64,000 nt of DNA from Undibacterium parvum. GTDB taxonomy: Bacteria > Pseudomonadota > Gammaproteobacteria > Burkholderiales > Burkholderiaceae_D. The DNA is taken from assembly GCF_003955735.1 (NCBI RefSeq), contig NZ_CP034464.1, positions 2,232,001 through 2,296,000 of the forward strand, written 5' to 3'. This document shows positions 19,201 to 28,631 of this stretch, piece by piece; position 1 is the stretch's first letter, and each line of letters begins with the position of its first letter. The translations under genes and the position numbers were made by a program. The notes beneath the pieces were generated by a model, which made no database searches, was not told where the DNA came from, and was given only the letters and a program-made list of their open reading frames with translations.

Positions 19201-22200
19201 TGTCGACGATGGTGTCAAACGTGACATTGCCGCCGGCCGCCAGCGAGGCATTGCCTTTGGCGTCGACATCGGCACCTTTGACGATGATATCCTGCTTGGC
19301 ATCAAGCGAGAGGTTGCCGGTGGCGCTGATGCCAGCGGTTTTACCGATCACGGTCGCGTAGTTTTCGCTATTGCCGTCGCCCTTCGCCAGGGTTTCATTC
19401 CTGATGCTGCCTTCAGTGGAGGTGAGCGATACATTGCCGCCAGTGATGGTGCCGCTGGTATTGCTAATATCACCTTTGGAAACCACGCTCAGTGATTCGC
19501 TACCGCTGATCGTACCGCCGGTATTGCTCAGCGAGCTCAGGTTCATTTTGACATTGTCGCCGGAGATCACCGCGCCGCTGACGATGGCATCGCGGGTCTT
19601 GCTGGACAGGTAGACCACCGGTGCCAGCACTTTTTGGCCGGCAACCGTGGTTTCCACCATCCACACCACATCTTCTTGCAGGTTCTTGATCTGATCGGCG
19701 CTTAGTGCCGCGCCGAAAGTGAAGCCGGCGCGCTTGCCTTCGGCCAAGGCCTGATCCATCAGGCGTTGCATCTGCCCCGCTTCATTGCCGTAGCCCTTGA
19801 GGATATTGCTGCCGGTCTGGTTGATTAGTTGCTGACGTATCAGATAGGCTTCGTAATTGGCGTCACCCAGACGTTTGATGACGCTGTCGGGATTGTAGCC
19901 ATAACGCTGCGCCATGTAATCGGAACCGACATAGTTGGAACTGACATGGAACAAGGGATTGGTCTCGACCAGATACTTGCTGCCCGGTGCCAGATTAGGC
20001 ACAAAATAACCGTTAGGGTTGGAAGGCAGAGTGATCAGCAGACCGCCGAAATGAATCGCCGGTTTGCCTTGTGCATTGGTGACGCCGGCGACGCCGGAAC
20101 CGAGGTTTGCGCCGTTTACCGTGCCGCCCAAGGCTGTGCCATTACTGCTATCGGTACCGGTGACGGCACCGCCCAAAGCGCTGCCGCTGGCGCCGCTTTC
20201 GTTTTTCTTTTTGGTCGAGACCGACAATGCGGAACCCTGATTGACCAGCGCGAAACCGGAGGCATTCAAATTGCTGGCGAAAATGCCAGCGCCTATATTG
20301 CTGATTTGCGACTCGCCATTGACGAAGCTTTGGTTATTTCTGGTGACATGATCATCATAGGTTGCCGGTCCTAAGGCGATCCAGTGAGTGAAAATTTCCC
20401 AGGTGTTTTTATGCGATTTCCGGTTGAGTGCCAGATCATTGTTGGTAAATTGTGCGCCAGAAATCGCACTGCTCAGGTTGACCGTGGAACCCGAGATCAC
20501 GCCGCCGGTGTTATACGCGTTGCTGAAATCGACGATAGACAGGCTATTGGCCGCAATGATCTGCGGTTTAAAACCAGGTTGGCCGCCCTGATAGTATTGA
20601 TGTGATTCGCCGTCACGGTGCCAGTACTGGGTCTGTTTATCGTCAGCGCCATCTTTATAGTTATCGGTCGAATCATGTACGTCGCTCCCCCAGTTGATAG
20701 CGGTCCAGGCACGGGTATCGCCGCCGGCCACTTCGTTGCGGAAGGTGTTGGCGGAGATCCGGATGTCACGTCCGGCTGTGACGGTATGGTCATTGACGAA
20801 GGTGTTTGCCGTGATGCTGATATCGCGGTCTGAATCTATCGTGCCGCTGATTGCGGCATTGGTAAAGGTGGCTGGAGTTGATGCCGTCAGCTGATTGCCG
20901 GCATATAGGGCACCGGCATTGTAGAGATTGCCGTCGCGCGCGATCAGCGTGAGATTGTTGAGCGCCGAGTATCCGCCGGTATTGCTGTTGCTGACGGAAC
21001 TGGCGGAAAACGTCAGGTCACCACTGGAGTGCACCGCACCGTTATTGCTAAAGCTGTTGGCGAGCCTGATGCTGGCGCTGCCGCTACCGGAATTGACCGC
21101 AACGATGCGTGCAGCGCTGCCGCCGAAAGACAGCGAATTGGCGTTGATAGTCATGCCCTTGTCAGAACTGAGCATGCCGTTATTGCCTATGCTGAGCGTA
21201 CCGAGGTTAAGGTAGACGCTGTCGCCCAACAGAATGGCGTTGTTGCCTAGCGTTAGATCCATGCCGTTGCCGCCGCCGTTCCCACTTAGATCCATCAGAC
21301 CACCGGATTGCAGGCGGCTGTTATTGTTCAGGGTGTAAAACGTATCGCTGCCGCGCACGGTCAGTGCGCCGCCTATCAGCAGATTGGCGTTGTTGGTGAG
21401 GGTATTGGCTACGGTGATGCTGGCCGCCCCAGCCGATTGCAGCGTGCCGTTATTGCTCAGGCTGTTGGCCGTGATACTGCCGCTACCGGCGGCCGTGCTG
21501 GCCAGGTTAAGCGTACCGGTATTGCTGATGTCGCCGCTGGCGCTGATGCTGCTGGCGGCGTTGCCAGCCTGCATATTGCCGCCATTGTTCAGGCTGGCCA
21601 GGCTCAGGTCCAGTTGATCGCCCAACAGACTGGCACCGGCGTTATTGTTGAGGGTGATCGCGGTGCCGGCCAGATGTAAGCGGTCACCGCTAGCGTTGCC
21701 AGCCTGCAGGTAAGCGCCCGACTGATTCGTGACGCTCAGGGCGCTACCGTTGGAGGCGATGTTCAGGTCATCTGCCGCAATCAGTTTGCCGGCGTTGTTG
21801 AGGCTGTTGCCACTCAGCTTGAGATTGAGATCCTGGGCTGACTGGATGACGCCGCTGCCCGTATTGCTGAGAGTGGCTACATTGAGCGTGCCACCATAGG
21901 AGGCCGAGGTTGAGACCAGCAGTTTACCGCTATTGCTCAGCGCGCCAGTGCTGATGTTGCTGCCCTGATTGGCTTGCAGGGTGCCGGTATTGCTTAGGCT
22001 GGCCGAATGGACAGTGAGGTCATCGGCGCTCAGCAAGGTACCGTCATTGCTTAAGGCATTGCTGACATTGATGGCGATGCCGGATGTGCTTTGCAGGGTG
22101 CCGCTGTTAGTCAGGGTGCCGGCGCTGATATTGCTATCGCCGCTGCCTCCGGTGGCGAGCGTCAGTACACCGCTATTGCTCAGCATGGCGCTGCTGCTGA

Positions 22201-24850
22201 TACTGCTGCTGGCCGTGCCGCCCTGGATGGTGCCGGCATTGTTCAGGCTGGCCAGGTTTAGGCTCAGTTGATCGCCCAGCATATAGGCGTTGGCCGCATT
22301 GTTGAGGCTGACCGGGGTGCCGCCTAGATTCAGGCTGTCACCGCTGGTATTGCCAGCTTGTAGATAGGCGCCGGTTTGGTTATTTACGCTTAAACCGCCG
22401 CCAGTCGATGTCAGGTTCAGGTCATCCGCGGCGATGATCTTGCCCGAATTGCTGAGGCTGGCGCCGGACAGCGTGATGTTGAGATTTTGTGCCGATTGGA
22501 TCACGCCGCTGGCGCTGTTGTTGAGGCTGCTGACACTCAGCAGACCGGCGTGGCTGGCTGAATCAGAGGCGATCAGTTTGCCGCTGTTATTGAGTACGCC
22601 GGTGCTGATGCTGGCGCCTCGCGTGGCTTGTAATGTACCGCTATTGTCCAGGCTGGCCGAATTGCTGTTCAAGCCAGCCTTGGCCAGCAGGACTCCGGAG
22701 TTAATCAGCGCATTGCCGATCGCCAGCTGCATCGCATTATTTGCCTGTACGGTGCCGCTGTTGTTGAGGCTGGCGAGCGCCAGGCTGATGTCATTGGCCA
22801 ATACGGTGCCGGCCTGGGTATCAAACGTGGCTTTGCTAGCGCTGATGCTTAGCGCGTTGCCGGCCTGGATCACGCCGCTGGCGCTATTGCTGACGACCAG
22901 CGCTGAGTTGGCCGCTGCAATGTTCAAGTCATGCGTTGCCAACAGCTTGCCTCTATTGCTCAGGCTGCCGCCGATATTGATGTTGAGGTCTTCCTGTGAC
23001 TGCAGGGTACCGCTGTTGTCGAGCGAATTCAGGTTGAGGCTGGCGGATTTTCCGGCGGTAGTCGAACCTGTCAGGGTTCCCGAATTGTTCAGGCTGTTGG
23101 CTTGCAGGCTGATGCCCGCGGTGGCTTGCAGGTTGCCGGTATTGATAAAATTTGCCGCTTTGGCAGTGATGTTGGTATCGGCTAGCAGGCTGCCGGTATT
23201 CGTGAAATTTTCGGTGCTGCCATTGTTCTGGTCGGCGATATCGAGCGTGCCTGCTGCATGTATGGTGCCGGAGTTGAGCACGTTGGCGTTGCTACGCAAT
23301 ATCAGGCTGCCGGCGTCGGCGGTCATGGTGCCGGCATTATTGATGCCATTGCCGGCATTCAGGCGTAGCGTTCCTGAGCTGCTTTGTATTCCCTGGGTGG
23401 CGCCAGCGCTGGTGCTGATGTTACCGCCACTGGAAGTTAGCGTCAGGTCGTTGTTGGCACGCACCGCTGCGGTAGCCAGGTTCAGATTGCCAGTCGCGCT
23501 TAAATCGAGGCTACTACCGGCATACAGGGTAGCACTGCCGCCCGCTATCGTCAGACTGCCAAAATTACCGGATAAGGCCTGCCCTGCCCCCCATACTGCG
23601 CCGTCTATCGTGGCATTGCCAGTGATGGCCAACTTGCTGTTGCCACCGGCAAAACGCATTTTGCCAGCGCTGCTGGTATCGCTCAGGCTGGCAGCGCTGA
23701 GCGCGAGCTGATTTGCGGCATATAGTTCGGCTTCGCTGAGCTTGAGCTGCCCAGCGGTGGTAATTGCCAGGTCATGCTTAGCCGATACTTTGGCGCTGCT
23801 ACCATTCAGGAAGACATCTTGAATGCCGCTATTCGAACTGCTGTTGATGCTGGCATCGCGTGCCGCGCTGATGGCTGACTGCAGCTCTATCTTGCCGGCG
23901 CTATTGATGCTGAAATCATCAGCGCTGGCGGCGGCGTCGCCTGCCATGCGTACCCCCACGCCCGCTTCGGTCGCGATGATGCGGATACGGCCGGCATACA
24001 TGCCGCCAAGCGTGGTGGAATCGAGCGCATAAGCTGGTGCTGCGCCTTCACCGGCGAGTGGCTGACCTACGCTACGGTCGGCATAATTCCAGCTATTGCT
24101 ACCGGTAGTGATGCCCAGACTGCCATGGCCCAGGGTATTGATCTTGCCGTTGACTTTCACCGAACGCGCGACGATATCGAGGATCTGCTGGCTGCTGGCA
24201 TTCGCGCCCAGGCCTTCGATCAGTACATCGCCGCGGTTGACGTTAAAGCCATTCAGACTGCCGTCAGCCGCGATATTTGAGGTGCCGGTCGTGAGAGTGA
24301 CGCGGTCGGTATTGATGAAGCCGCAGCCGTTACAACTAATTCCGTTCGGGTTGGCGACAATGACGTCGGCTTTGCCGCCCAGTACTTCGGTGAACCCGGC
24401 CAGGGTACTGCGATTGGTCGACACCACTTCATTGAGAATGATCTTCGCTTCCTGGACCAGGTTCAGGTTGGAGATGACCTGCCCGGCCAATTGCGACTGG
24501 CGTGAGACCAGGCTGTTGTTACCGTTGTTGAGCACCACACCTTTGGTCTCGACATCGTAGCGGGTAAATTTATTGTGCGACAAACCTTTGGCATTGGCAG
24601 TTTCGATATTTACTACCGGCACGCCGTTGGCGGAAATATAGGCGTTGGTCTTGCCGCTGGCGGGTACTGCCGTGGTCGATGCCAGTTCGGCCAGTGCCGG
24701 CAAGGCGCTCAAGCCCGAGGCGAGCAGCGCGGCCAGCATGGCTTTGCGGGCGGCGCGACCACTGCCCTTGCCACGGCCTTTAGCGGTTTCAGCGACAGCA
24801 ACCCAGGTACCAGTGTGTTCATTCCAAATAACGCGGTGTATTTTATTCAT
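16169..24850 (-). CDS. two-partner secretion exoprotein TpsA (filamentous haemagglutinin-like adhesin)
   Basis: About 2,893 residues. I start at 24850 because it gives a classical extended signal peptide (MNKIHRVIWNEHTGTWVAVA, then a basic stretch, a hydrophobic core and PALA|E). The open frame continues 39 codons further upstream, into tpsB. The TPS secretion domain covers ~60-300, with NPNG at 167-170 and a Cys pair CNGC after it. Next comes a long beta-helix of ~20-residue N-x-L-x-N-S/A-G-x-L repeats (to ~1,300), then Ser/Thr/Lys-rich repeats and a Lys/Ala/Pro tail. There is no VENN motif or toxin-like C-terminus, so it looks like an adhesin rather than a contact-dependent inhibition toxin. 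It stops at 16167-16169, 50 codons... just after a G7 tract that throws its tail out of frame. Confidence 0.9.
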   Translation of the reverse strand: MNKIHRVIWNEHTGTWVAVAETAKGRGKGSGRAARKAMLAALLASGLSALPALAELASTTAVPASGKTNAYISANGVPVVNIETANAKGLSHNKFTRYDVETKGVVLNNGNNSLVSRQSQLAGQVISNLNLVQEAKIILNEVVSTNRSTLAGFTEVLGGKADVIVANPNGISCNGCGFINTDRVTLTTGTSNIAADGSLNGFNVNRGDVLIEGLGANASSQQILDIVARSVKVNGKINTLGHGSLGITTGSNSWNYADRSVGQPLAGEGAAPAYALDSTTLGGMYAGRIRIIATEAGVGVRMAGDAAASADDFSINSAGKIELQSAISAARDASINSSSNSGIQDVFLNGSSAKVSAKHDLAITTAGQLKLSEAELYAANQLALSAASLSDTSSAGKMRFAGGNSKLAITGNATIDGAVWGAGQALSGNFGSLTIAGGSATLYAGSSLDLSATGNLNLATAAVRANNDLTLTSSGGNISTSAGATQGIQSSSGTLRLNAGNGINNAGTMTADAGSLILRSNANVLNSGTIHAAGTLDIADQNNGSTENFTNTGSLLADTNITAKAANFINTGNLQATAGISLQANSLNNSGTLTGSTTAGKSASLNLNSLDNSGTLQSQEDLNINIGGSLSNRGKLLATHDLNIAAANSALVVSNSASGVIQAGNALSISASKATFDTQAGTVLANDISLALASLNNSGTVQANNAMQLAIGNALINSGVLLAKAGLNSNSASLDNSGTLQATRGASISTGVLNNSGKLIASDSASHAGLLSVSSLNNSASGVIQSAQNLNITLSGASLSNSGKIIAADDLNLTSTGGGLSVNNQTGAYLQAGNTSGDSLNLGGTPVSLNNAANAYMLGDQLSLNLASLNNAGTIQGGTASSSISSSAMLSNSGVLTLATGGSGDSNISAGTLTNSGTLQSTSGIAINVSNALSNDGTLLSADDLTVHSASLSNTGTLQANQGSNISTGALSNSGKLLVSTSASYGGTLNVATLSNTGSGVIQSAQDLNLKLSGNSLNNAGKLIAADDLNIASNGSALSVTNQSGAYLQAGNASGDRLHLAGTAITLNNNAGASLLGDQLDLSLASLNNGGNMQAGNAASSISASGDISNTGTLNLASTAAGSGSITANSLSNNGTLQSAGAASITVANTLTNNANLLIGGALTVRGSDTFYTLNNNSRLQSGGLMDLSGNGGGNGMDLTLGNNAILLGDSVYLNLGTLSIGNNGMLSSDKGMTINANSLSFGGSAARIVAVNSGSGSASIRLANSFSNNGAVHSSGDLTFSASSVSNSNTGGYSALNNLTLIARDGNLYNAGALYAGNQLTASTPATFTNAAISGTIDSDRDISITANTFVNDHTVTAGRDIRISANTFRNEVAGGDTRAWTAINWGSDVHDSTDNYKDGADDKQTQYWHRDGESHQYYQGGQPGFKPQIIAANSLSIVDFSNAYNTGGVISGSTVNLSSAISGAQFTNNDLALNRKSHKNTWEIFTHWIALGPATYDDHVTRNNQSFVNGESQISNIGAGIFASNLNASGFALVNQGSALSVSTKKKNESGASGSALGGAVTGTDSSNGTALGGTVNGANLGSGVAGVTNAQGKPAIHFGGLLITLPSNPNGYFVPNLAPGSKYLVETNPLFHVSSNYVGSDYMAQRYGYNPDSVIKRLGDANYEAYLIRQQLINQTGSNILKGYGNEAGQMQRLMDQALAEGKRAGFTFGAALSADQIKNLQEDVVWMVETTVAGQKVLAPVVYLSSKTRDAIVSGAVISGDNVKMNLSSLSNTGGTISGSESLSVVSKGDISNTSGTITGGNVSLTSTEGSIRNETLAKGDGNSENYATVIGKTAGISATGNLSLDAKQDIIVKGADVDAKGNASLAAGGNVTFDTIVDKTTDTTHSSSGNLLHNTRSSTTTTTENNLGSKLNSGGNLSIKSGGDTTIAGSSVDVKGDLAVDTGGSFNVIARQDKTTVHSEETTSGLGVGGGLAGKEKVTTDSFKGTNFGSTLNVGGNATIKAEKEMVVQGSNVDIKGDAEIDAKKGISILDGLNEERTTTRTETTTYLKMDNAGEKKSGAKTGDSKKNGDLYASAEANADAGAGASGTSDLKLSEVTTSTTRSGSNTSVASNFKVNGNLKAKTDGKLTVQGSNVESGGDMTLEAKEIAVLAGRNETWSNTETTTTSVGIYNEGDASAKAGANGQAKAGTIGTNASGEAKANAEAGGTTTFGARTENEKTSEYKLTNSGSSLKSGGKMKIAAENTALFVGADVHADGNLDISGKDIVTLAAQDIELKSSSKTTHTAGLYIDGKVSAEASAQADAGKLRLNGDPASASGNAEAKADTSAGVRYKNEQESSSSGSVTQKTSSFSSGGSISRTATNTIVDQGTQIDAKKNFTQSAREIKEIDASDSSFSSSSSSSHDVKLGVGAGASAGASGDAKGEGSADNGAGAGFRAKYEGEIKGESESSTTANTSRYKAGGDISSTSTEKTTLIGAKFESGGNTTLNAGSLDYQAARDTTSKSDSSHEMSAELKVDVIGSVGGSLSAEYQGNDNREKSSTAKTGSINAGGNLIINTKGDAKFEGTNLNADNQASIVAGGTVEMKAARDTQESSSKSANASLELSTSKESKGGEASLGYAQENSSSSKAQTGSVNAGSGGIVISAGKDANFEGTKIKASGDVAVSAAGKVNLSAAKNTETSTSFGVEASVSAESGGEGSKKSGEIGGNAAYAKSVDSDTASIQSSSGKVSVKAKEIVSQEATIKGEQGSKIDGRLSTIKAEKSDIAIGIEMSASGESESKKAPPKSGSKTTDDMPNKSSKPEPDGKPRAKTTDDLPAKSANDKPAVPSAAERKASTEQLKADQGKLNQAMKSEQEAAAKPAVKSQAEPAVKGGLSPAKLRLAMTAETIS
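16220..16226 (-). repeat. homopolymeric G7 tract (C7 on plus strand) inside tpsA
   Basis: Seven consecutive G on the coding strand in the codons for ...VKGG. With seven, the adhesin ends 17 codons later; with eight, it reads on to 15888; with six, it meets a TGA at once. Length changes in such tracts are a known cause of phase variation in surface proteins. Confidence 0.8.
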
Positions 24851-24858
24851 GATATTTT

Positions 24859-26649
24859 TTACATTGAGTAAGCAAGGCGGAACCAAGTCTGGCTTGATTC
24901 TCTGGTCATGGTGGCTGGCAAGGCCAGTGGTCTGGTATTGATCAATTCCCAGGTAGCGCCGCGCCAATTGACGGCGATGCCGACGGCCATACCGGCCATG
25001 TGCCCTTGCGGAATGTTAGCGGTGCGATTTTTTACTTCGCCCAGGTCATAGCCCAGATAGATGCGGCTGGACATGCTCTCTCCGCCCAGTATCAGTGGCT
25101 GACGTAGCGAAAGTTCATTGCGCCAGTAGTAGCCGTCGTCGCCGGCCAGGGTGTTATGCACGAAACCGCGTACCGAATACAGCCCGCCTATGGCGATTTG
25201 TTCTGAGCCGTACAAGGTCTGCTTGGCCTTCTGGCTGGTCAGCTGACTGGTGAAGCTGGCGTCTTTATCAAACAGACGCAGCGGAAGGGAGTAGGCAAAT
25301 CCTGCCTTAAATTTGGCGAACTGTGCGCGTGCCGCCCAATCCGGCAGGTAGTCCGGATCATGCAGGGCATTTAACTTATCCAGGCCCATGGCGTAACCGA
25401 AATCGAGAGAGATAGTCCCACCGGCGAAGCTGGTGAACAGATTGCTGTCGATATCGAGCACGGTCAGGGCGCGGCTGCTGACGCCCAGGTACTGGTCGTG
25501 CAGAAAATTTTTCGCGTCTTTGGACGTCAGTGTCACCGCCATCGAGGCGCGACTGGCTTGATCGCGGTACAGGATACGGTCGAGACGTATGTTGTCAACG
25601 CGGTTGTCACCGTTGGAAATCAAATCTAGTCCGCTAGGCACACGGAGCGTGCTGACATAGCGTGAATAGCTGCTGCTCATGGAAAAGGTGGTGTAGCCGA
25701 ACGGGATATTCAAGCCAAAGCTGTCGCTGCCCGAGAATTTTTTATCTTGATTGCCCGGTACGGTTTCCCTGTGCGTGAGAAAAAATAGTTCGTTGAAGCC
25801 CAGCAAGTTATCGACGCTGGCATTGAACGCGGCCTGCTGTTTGCCGGTTGGTTCCGAACCTTGATTATCCAGCGAGAGCGTGGCGTGCCAAGGCGAACGA
25901 GGCTGATTGTGAATCACCACTACGCTGGCGCCAGCTTTTTCGCCGGGCTGGATATCGAGTTGGGCGTTGTTCGAGGAGAGCCGGTTGATCTGGTCTATGC
26001 CCTGTTCCAGATCGCGCAAATTGAGAATGTTTCCAGCTACCCCGGGTAGCACGTTTTGCAGTGAGACGCTGTGCGCATCACCGTCATCGACAATGATTTT
26101 CTCGACATGGCCTTCGATCACAAGAATTTCCAGATGGCCCTTGCTCAAGTCTTGCGGTGCCAGGTAGGCACGGGTGCTGATGTGGCCGCGGTCGATATAG
26201 CGCTTGGTGATCTCGCCCAGCAGACGTTCGAAATCATCGATCTTCAGGCACTGGTGCGTAAATGCGCTGGTGATGCCGTTGCGCGTCCATGACGAGAGCT
26301 GGTTCGCGCCGTTGATGCTAATGCTATCAATCTGGCGGCAGGCTGCACCGAGCGCTGGTACGCTGATTTTTGGCTGTAGTGCTTTGGTATCCATGCCCTC
26401 CGATGGGTCGTTACGGCGGCGTGCTTCGTCCTGATCGTGTTGCAGGCGCAGTTGTTCCTGACGCTGGATCTGATCCAACTGACGTTGCGCGGCACCGATA
26501 TCTACTTGGCTTTGTGCAAAGACGGGATTTGATAGCAGGGTGCTTAGGATAAGACCCAAACCTGATAGCTTAGCAGGACGGGAAACGGCGGATGTGACAT
26601 TGCTTCGGCTTTTTTGATAGAGCCGGAAACAGGTAAGCAGGTGATGCAC
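24859..26649 (-). CDS. two-partner secretion outer-membrane transporter TpsB (ShlB/FhaC/HecB family)
   Basis: A 596-residue Omp85-superfamily transporter. A signal peptide ends near PVFAQSQ. A Gln/Arg-rich linker (RQLDQIQRQEQLRLQHDQDE) is followed by a POTRA-like region (ISVPALGAACRQIDSISINGA...) and a second POTRA with GHVEKIIVDDG. The C-terminal 16-strand barrel includes the loop-6 signature YSVRGF. It exports the TpsA protein whose gene starts 8 bp downstream; the TAA and next ATG are so close that translation is probably coupled. An AGGAG lies 10 nt before the start. The operon order tpsB-tpsA matches FhaC/FhaB-like systems. Confidence 0.92.
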   Translation of the reverse strand: MHHLLTCFRLYQKSRSNVTSAVSRPAKLSGLGLILSTLLSNPVFAQSQVDIGAAQRQLDQIQRQEQLRLQHDQDEARRRNDPSEGMDTKALQPKISVPALGAACRQIDSISINGANQLSSWTRNGITSAFTHQCLKIDDFERLLGEITKRYIDRGHISTRAYLAPQDLSKGHLEILVIEGHVEKIIVDDGDAHSVSLQNVLPGVAGNILNLRDLEQGIDQINRLSSNNAQLDIQPGEKAGASVVVIHNQPRSPWHATLSLDNQGSEPTGKQQAAFNASVDNLLGFNELFFLTHRETVPGNQDKKFSGSDSFGLNIPFGYTTFSMSSSYSRYVSTLRVPSGLDLISNGDNRVDNIRLDRILYRDQASRASMAVTLTSKDAKNFLHDQYLGVSSRALTVLDIDSNLFTSFAGGTISLDFGYAMGLDKLNALHDPDYLPDWAARAQFAKFKAGFAYSLPLRLFDKDASFTSQLTSQKAKQTLYGSEQIAIGGLYSVRGFVHNTLAGDDGYYWRNELSLRQPLILGGESMSSRIYLGYDLGEVKNRTANIPQGHMAGMAVGIAVNWRGATWELINTRPLALPATMTRESSQTWFRLAYSM

Positions 26650-27027
26650 TTATTTCTCCTATGTGGTTTGAATACCGATATGCCGCAATCGGCATGCCGC
26701 TAAGACTGGTGTTGAGCGCTGAAATGAAAAACCGGGAAAAAATGCTGCCAAACCTGACGCAGTGAACCAGGCATCTTTAATGTGAAAAGGAGTTTTTTCA
26801 AAAAAAGTATTTCTGTTTGAAAAAAACAGAGCGATTATAATTTAGTAGTAAGAATTTTTCCATGCGGAAATAACTAAATAGTGCGGTATCTAATTCTATT
26901 TTGTAGCTATTTAACAGTAATCAACACAATCAACTTACGGCATAGTGCAGGGGATGATAAAAAATCCCAACTTACACGAGCGAAGCCCTGAGCAGAAGGA
27001 CAGCTTAATCATCGATTTGGTGGTCAA
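26650..27027. other. AT-rich intergenic region upstream of the two-partner secretion operon
   Basis: About 380 bp with runs of A and T (26790-26870) and no convincing gene. It must contain the leftward promoter for the tpsB-tpsA operon, but no clear sigma-70 pair can be assigned. Confidence 0.5.
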
Positions 27028-27190
27028 GGTGGCCGGCTGGCGTAACCGCGAAGCCCATAGAGAAGCGCAAAGTCAGGGCCGCAACGTGGTGTTTGAGGAT
27101 TACCGCCTGCGTATCGCCGGGGTCATTCGCGATTATGGGTTGACAGAGCGCGCGCAAGCACCAAGCGATAGCCGTAGCATGCATGGCTGA
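27028..27190 (+). pseudogene. duplicated 3' fragment of the ABM monooxygenase gene
   Basis: This 163-bp stretch is colinear and about 90% identical with 15537-15699, the end of the intact ABM gene. It encodes VAGWRNREAHREAQSQGR through to the same SDSRSMHG ending and stop. The 5' two thirds of the gene are missing. The open frame running in from 26945 has unrelated sequence in front. Together with the intact gene it forms a direct repeat bracketing the whole tpsB-tpsA operon. Confidence 0.85.
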
Positions 27191-27222
27191 CTAGTGTAAT
27201 TTGGCAGCCTTGCTGCCTGCCT

Positions 27223-28509
27223 CTATATTTTAATCGCAGCACACTGCGCATTGATCAGCTTAACCGCAGTCGCGACCCCATTTTCTGCTTGCATGGTAAG
27301 CGCCATTTTTTCAGCTTGTTGTGCCATCTGCGGGCTGTTCAGGACGCTTAGAATTTGCTGGGCTAATTTGGCGGCTGTGAGGCTACGGCGTCTGAGCGGC
27401 TTGCCGCCTATTCCTAGGTCTTGCAATTGTTTGCCCCAGAATTCTTGCTCGTCAAGGTGCGCCACCACGATCGATGGCTTAGCGGCCAGCGTGGCTGAGT
27501 GGGTGGTACCAGCGCCGCCGTGATGCAGCACCGCCTGACAATGTGGGAACACCAGGTGATGCGGCGCCGCGCTCAGGTACAAAATATTCGCGCTGTTTGT
27601 GTAGCCACATTCTTGCCACAAATTAGCTTGAATGATGGCGCGACAGCCGGCCAGTTTGGCGGCTGCCGTGAGCACTTGCAAGCTCTGGCTTTGACTGCCT
27701 AAGTCTTTCACCATCATACTGCCAAACGTCATGTAAACCGGTGCGTCACCGGTCTGCAGAAAATGCTGCAAGTCCCCGGACAATTGACCTTCGAGTGCGA
27801 CATTAGGCATGTCGAGAAAGCCGCAGACTTGCACATGCGCTGGCCAGTCAGGCTGGCGTACTGCGATGGTAGGGCTGACGCCGATTAAAGTTAATTGTTC
27901 TGAACTCCAGACCTTGCTGAGCAGGTCGGGGCCAGCCGGCATACCTAGCTGTTGACGTAAGCGATTCGGGTATTTACTGAGCTGCAGTTGTAGCGTGGTT
28001 TTCACTAGCCACCAGCCCAATCGATTGCCCCATTGTCCGAGCGCAGGGAAGCCTAGTGGCGGCAAAAATTTTGTCGCAATCAGGCTGTGCACAAACATCA
28101 CCGTCATATATGGTTTTTTGGATTTTTCGGCAGCGATTTGTAAAGGATGCAGAAAAAAATGACCTATCAATACATCAGATTCCTGGCACAGCGCTTGCGC
28201 CGCCGCCAGCATCGCCGCTTCGGCGGGTGCGAACAGTGTGCTAAAGATGAGTTTTAATTGTCTGACCGCATTGCGGGTATTGAAAATTTTTAAAGCCGCT
28301 TGTGCGCCTTCGGCTGGATCGGCGATCACCGGCGAGGCGACCATGATGATCTTCACGCCATGCTCGTTATCCATGCCCTGGTACTGCGCATGGTCGACGC
28401 AGGTAATCACTAAAGTGACCTCATGGCCCGCCGCTTGCAAGCCTTGCGCCAGCGCCAAAAACGGGCGTATGTCGCCATGACTGCCCCAGGTTTGCATACC
28501 GATTTTCAT
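27223..28509 (-). CDS. UGT-like glycosyltransferase (GT1 family)
   Basis: A 428-residue GT-B fold enzyme. The N-terminal domain opens MKIGMQTWGSHGDIRPFLAL, the acceptor-side signature of sterol/macrolide glucosyltransferases. The C-terminal domain carries PVYMTFGSM and the nucleotide-sugar motif HHGGAGTTHSATLAAKPS. Such enzymes transfer a sugar from a UDP- or TDP-sugar to a small hydrophobic acceptor; members modify antibiotics or lipids. No signal peptide. The gene is alone and convergent with the ABM fragment; the acceptor cannot be predicted. Confidence 0.88.
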   Translation of the reverse strand: MKIGMQTWGSHGDIRPFLALAQGLQAAGHEVTLVITCVDHAQYQGMDNEHGVKIIMVASPVIADPAEGAQAALKIFNTRNAVRQLKLIFSTLFAPAEAAMLAAAQALCQESDVLIGHFFLHPLQIAAEKSKKPYMTVMFVHSLIATKFLPPLGFPALGQWGNRLGWWLVKTTLQLQLSKYPNRLRQQLGMPAGPDLLSKVWSSEQLTLIGVSPTIAVRQPDWPAHVQVCGFLDMPNVALEGQLSGDLQHFLQTGDAPVYMTFGSMMVKDLGSQSQSLQVLTAAAKLAGCRAIIQANLWQECGYTNSANILYLSAAPHHLVFPHCQAVLHHGGAGTTHSATLAAKPSIVVAHLDEQEFWGKQLQDLGIGGKPLRRRSLTAAKLAQQILSVLNSPQMAQQAEKMALTMQAENGVATAVKLINAQCAAIKI

Positions 28510-28631
28510 ACTGATTCCCGTGTCGTAACAAGCAGCGCGACTAAGTGCGCGACGTGCTTTATTTTAACCGTTGGGGATTTGCAGTGGGAGGATGAGACGA
28601 GCTTAACCAGGATTTTTTCAGAAATCCAAAA

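Noticed and set aside
22434..23711. Long open frame (425 codons) on the plus strand inside the adhesin gene, and many similar ones from 16 to 24 kb
   Set aside because: They are antisense shadows of the repetitive tpsA coding sequence; their products are repetitive Leu/Pro/Ala/Ser strings with no domain pattern.
16169..24850. Contact-dependent inhibition system (CdiA/CdiB/CdiI)
   Set aside because: No VENN motif, no toxin-like C-terminal domain and no small immunity gene follow the adhesin; the end is a repetitive Lys/Ala/Pro tail.
26817..26841. TTGAAA ... TATAAT as a sigma-70 promoter
   Set aside because: The spacing is only 13 bp, far from 17, and it would drive only the ABM fragment on the plus strand.
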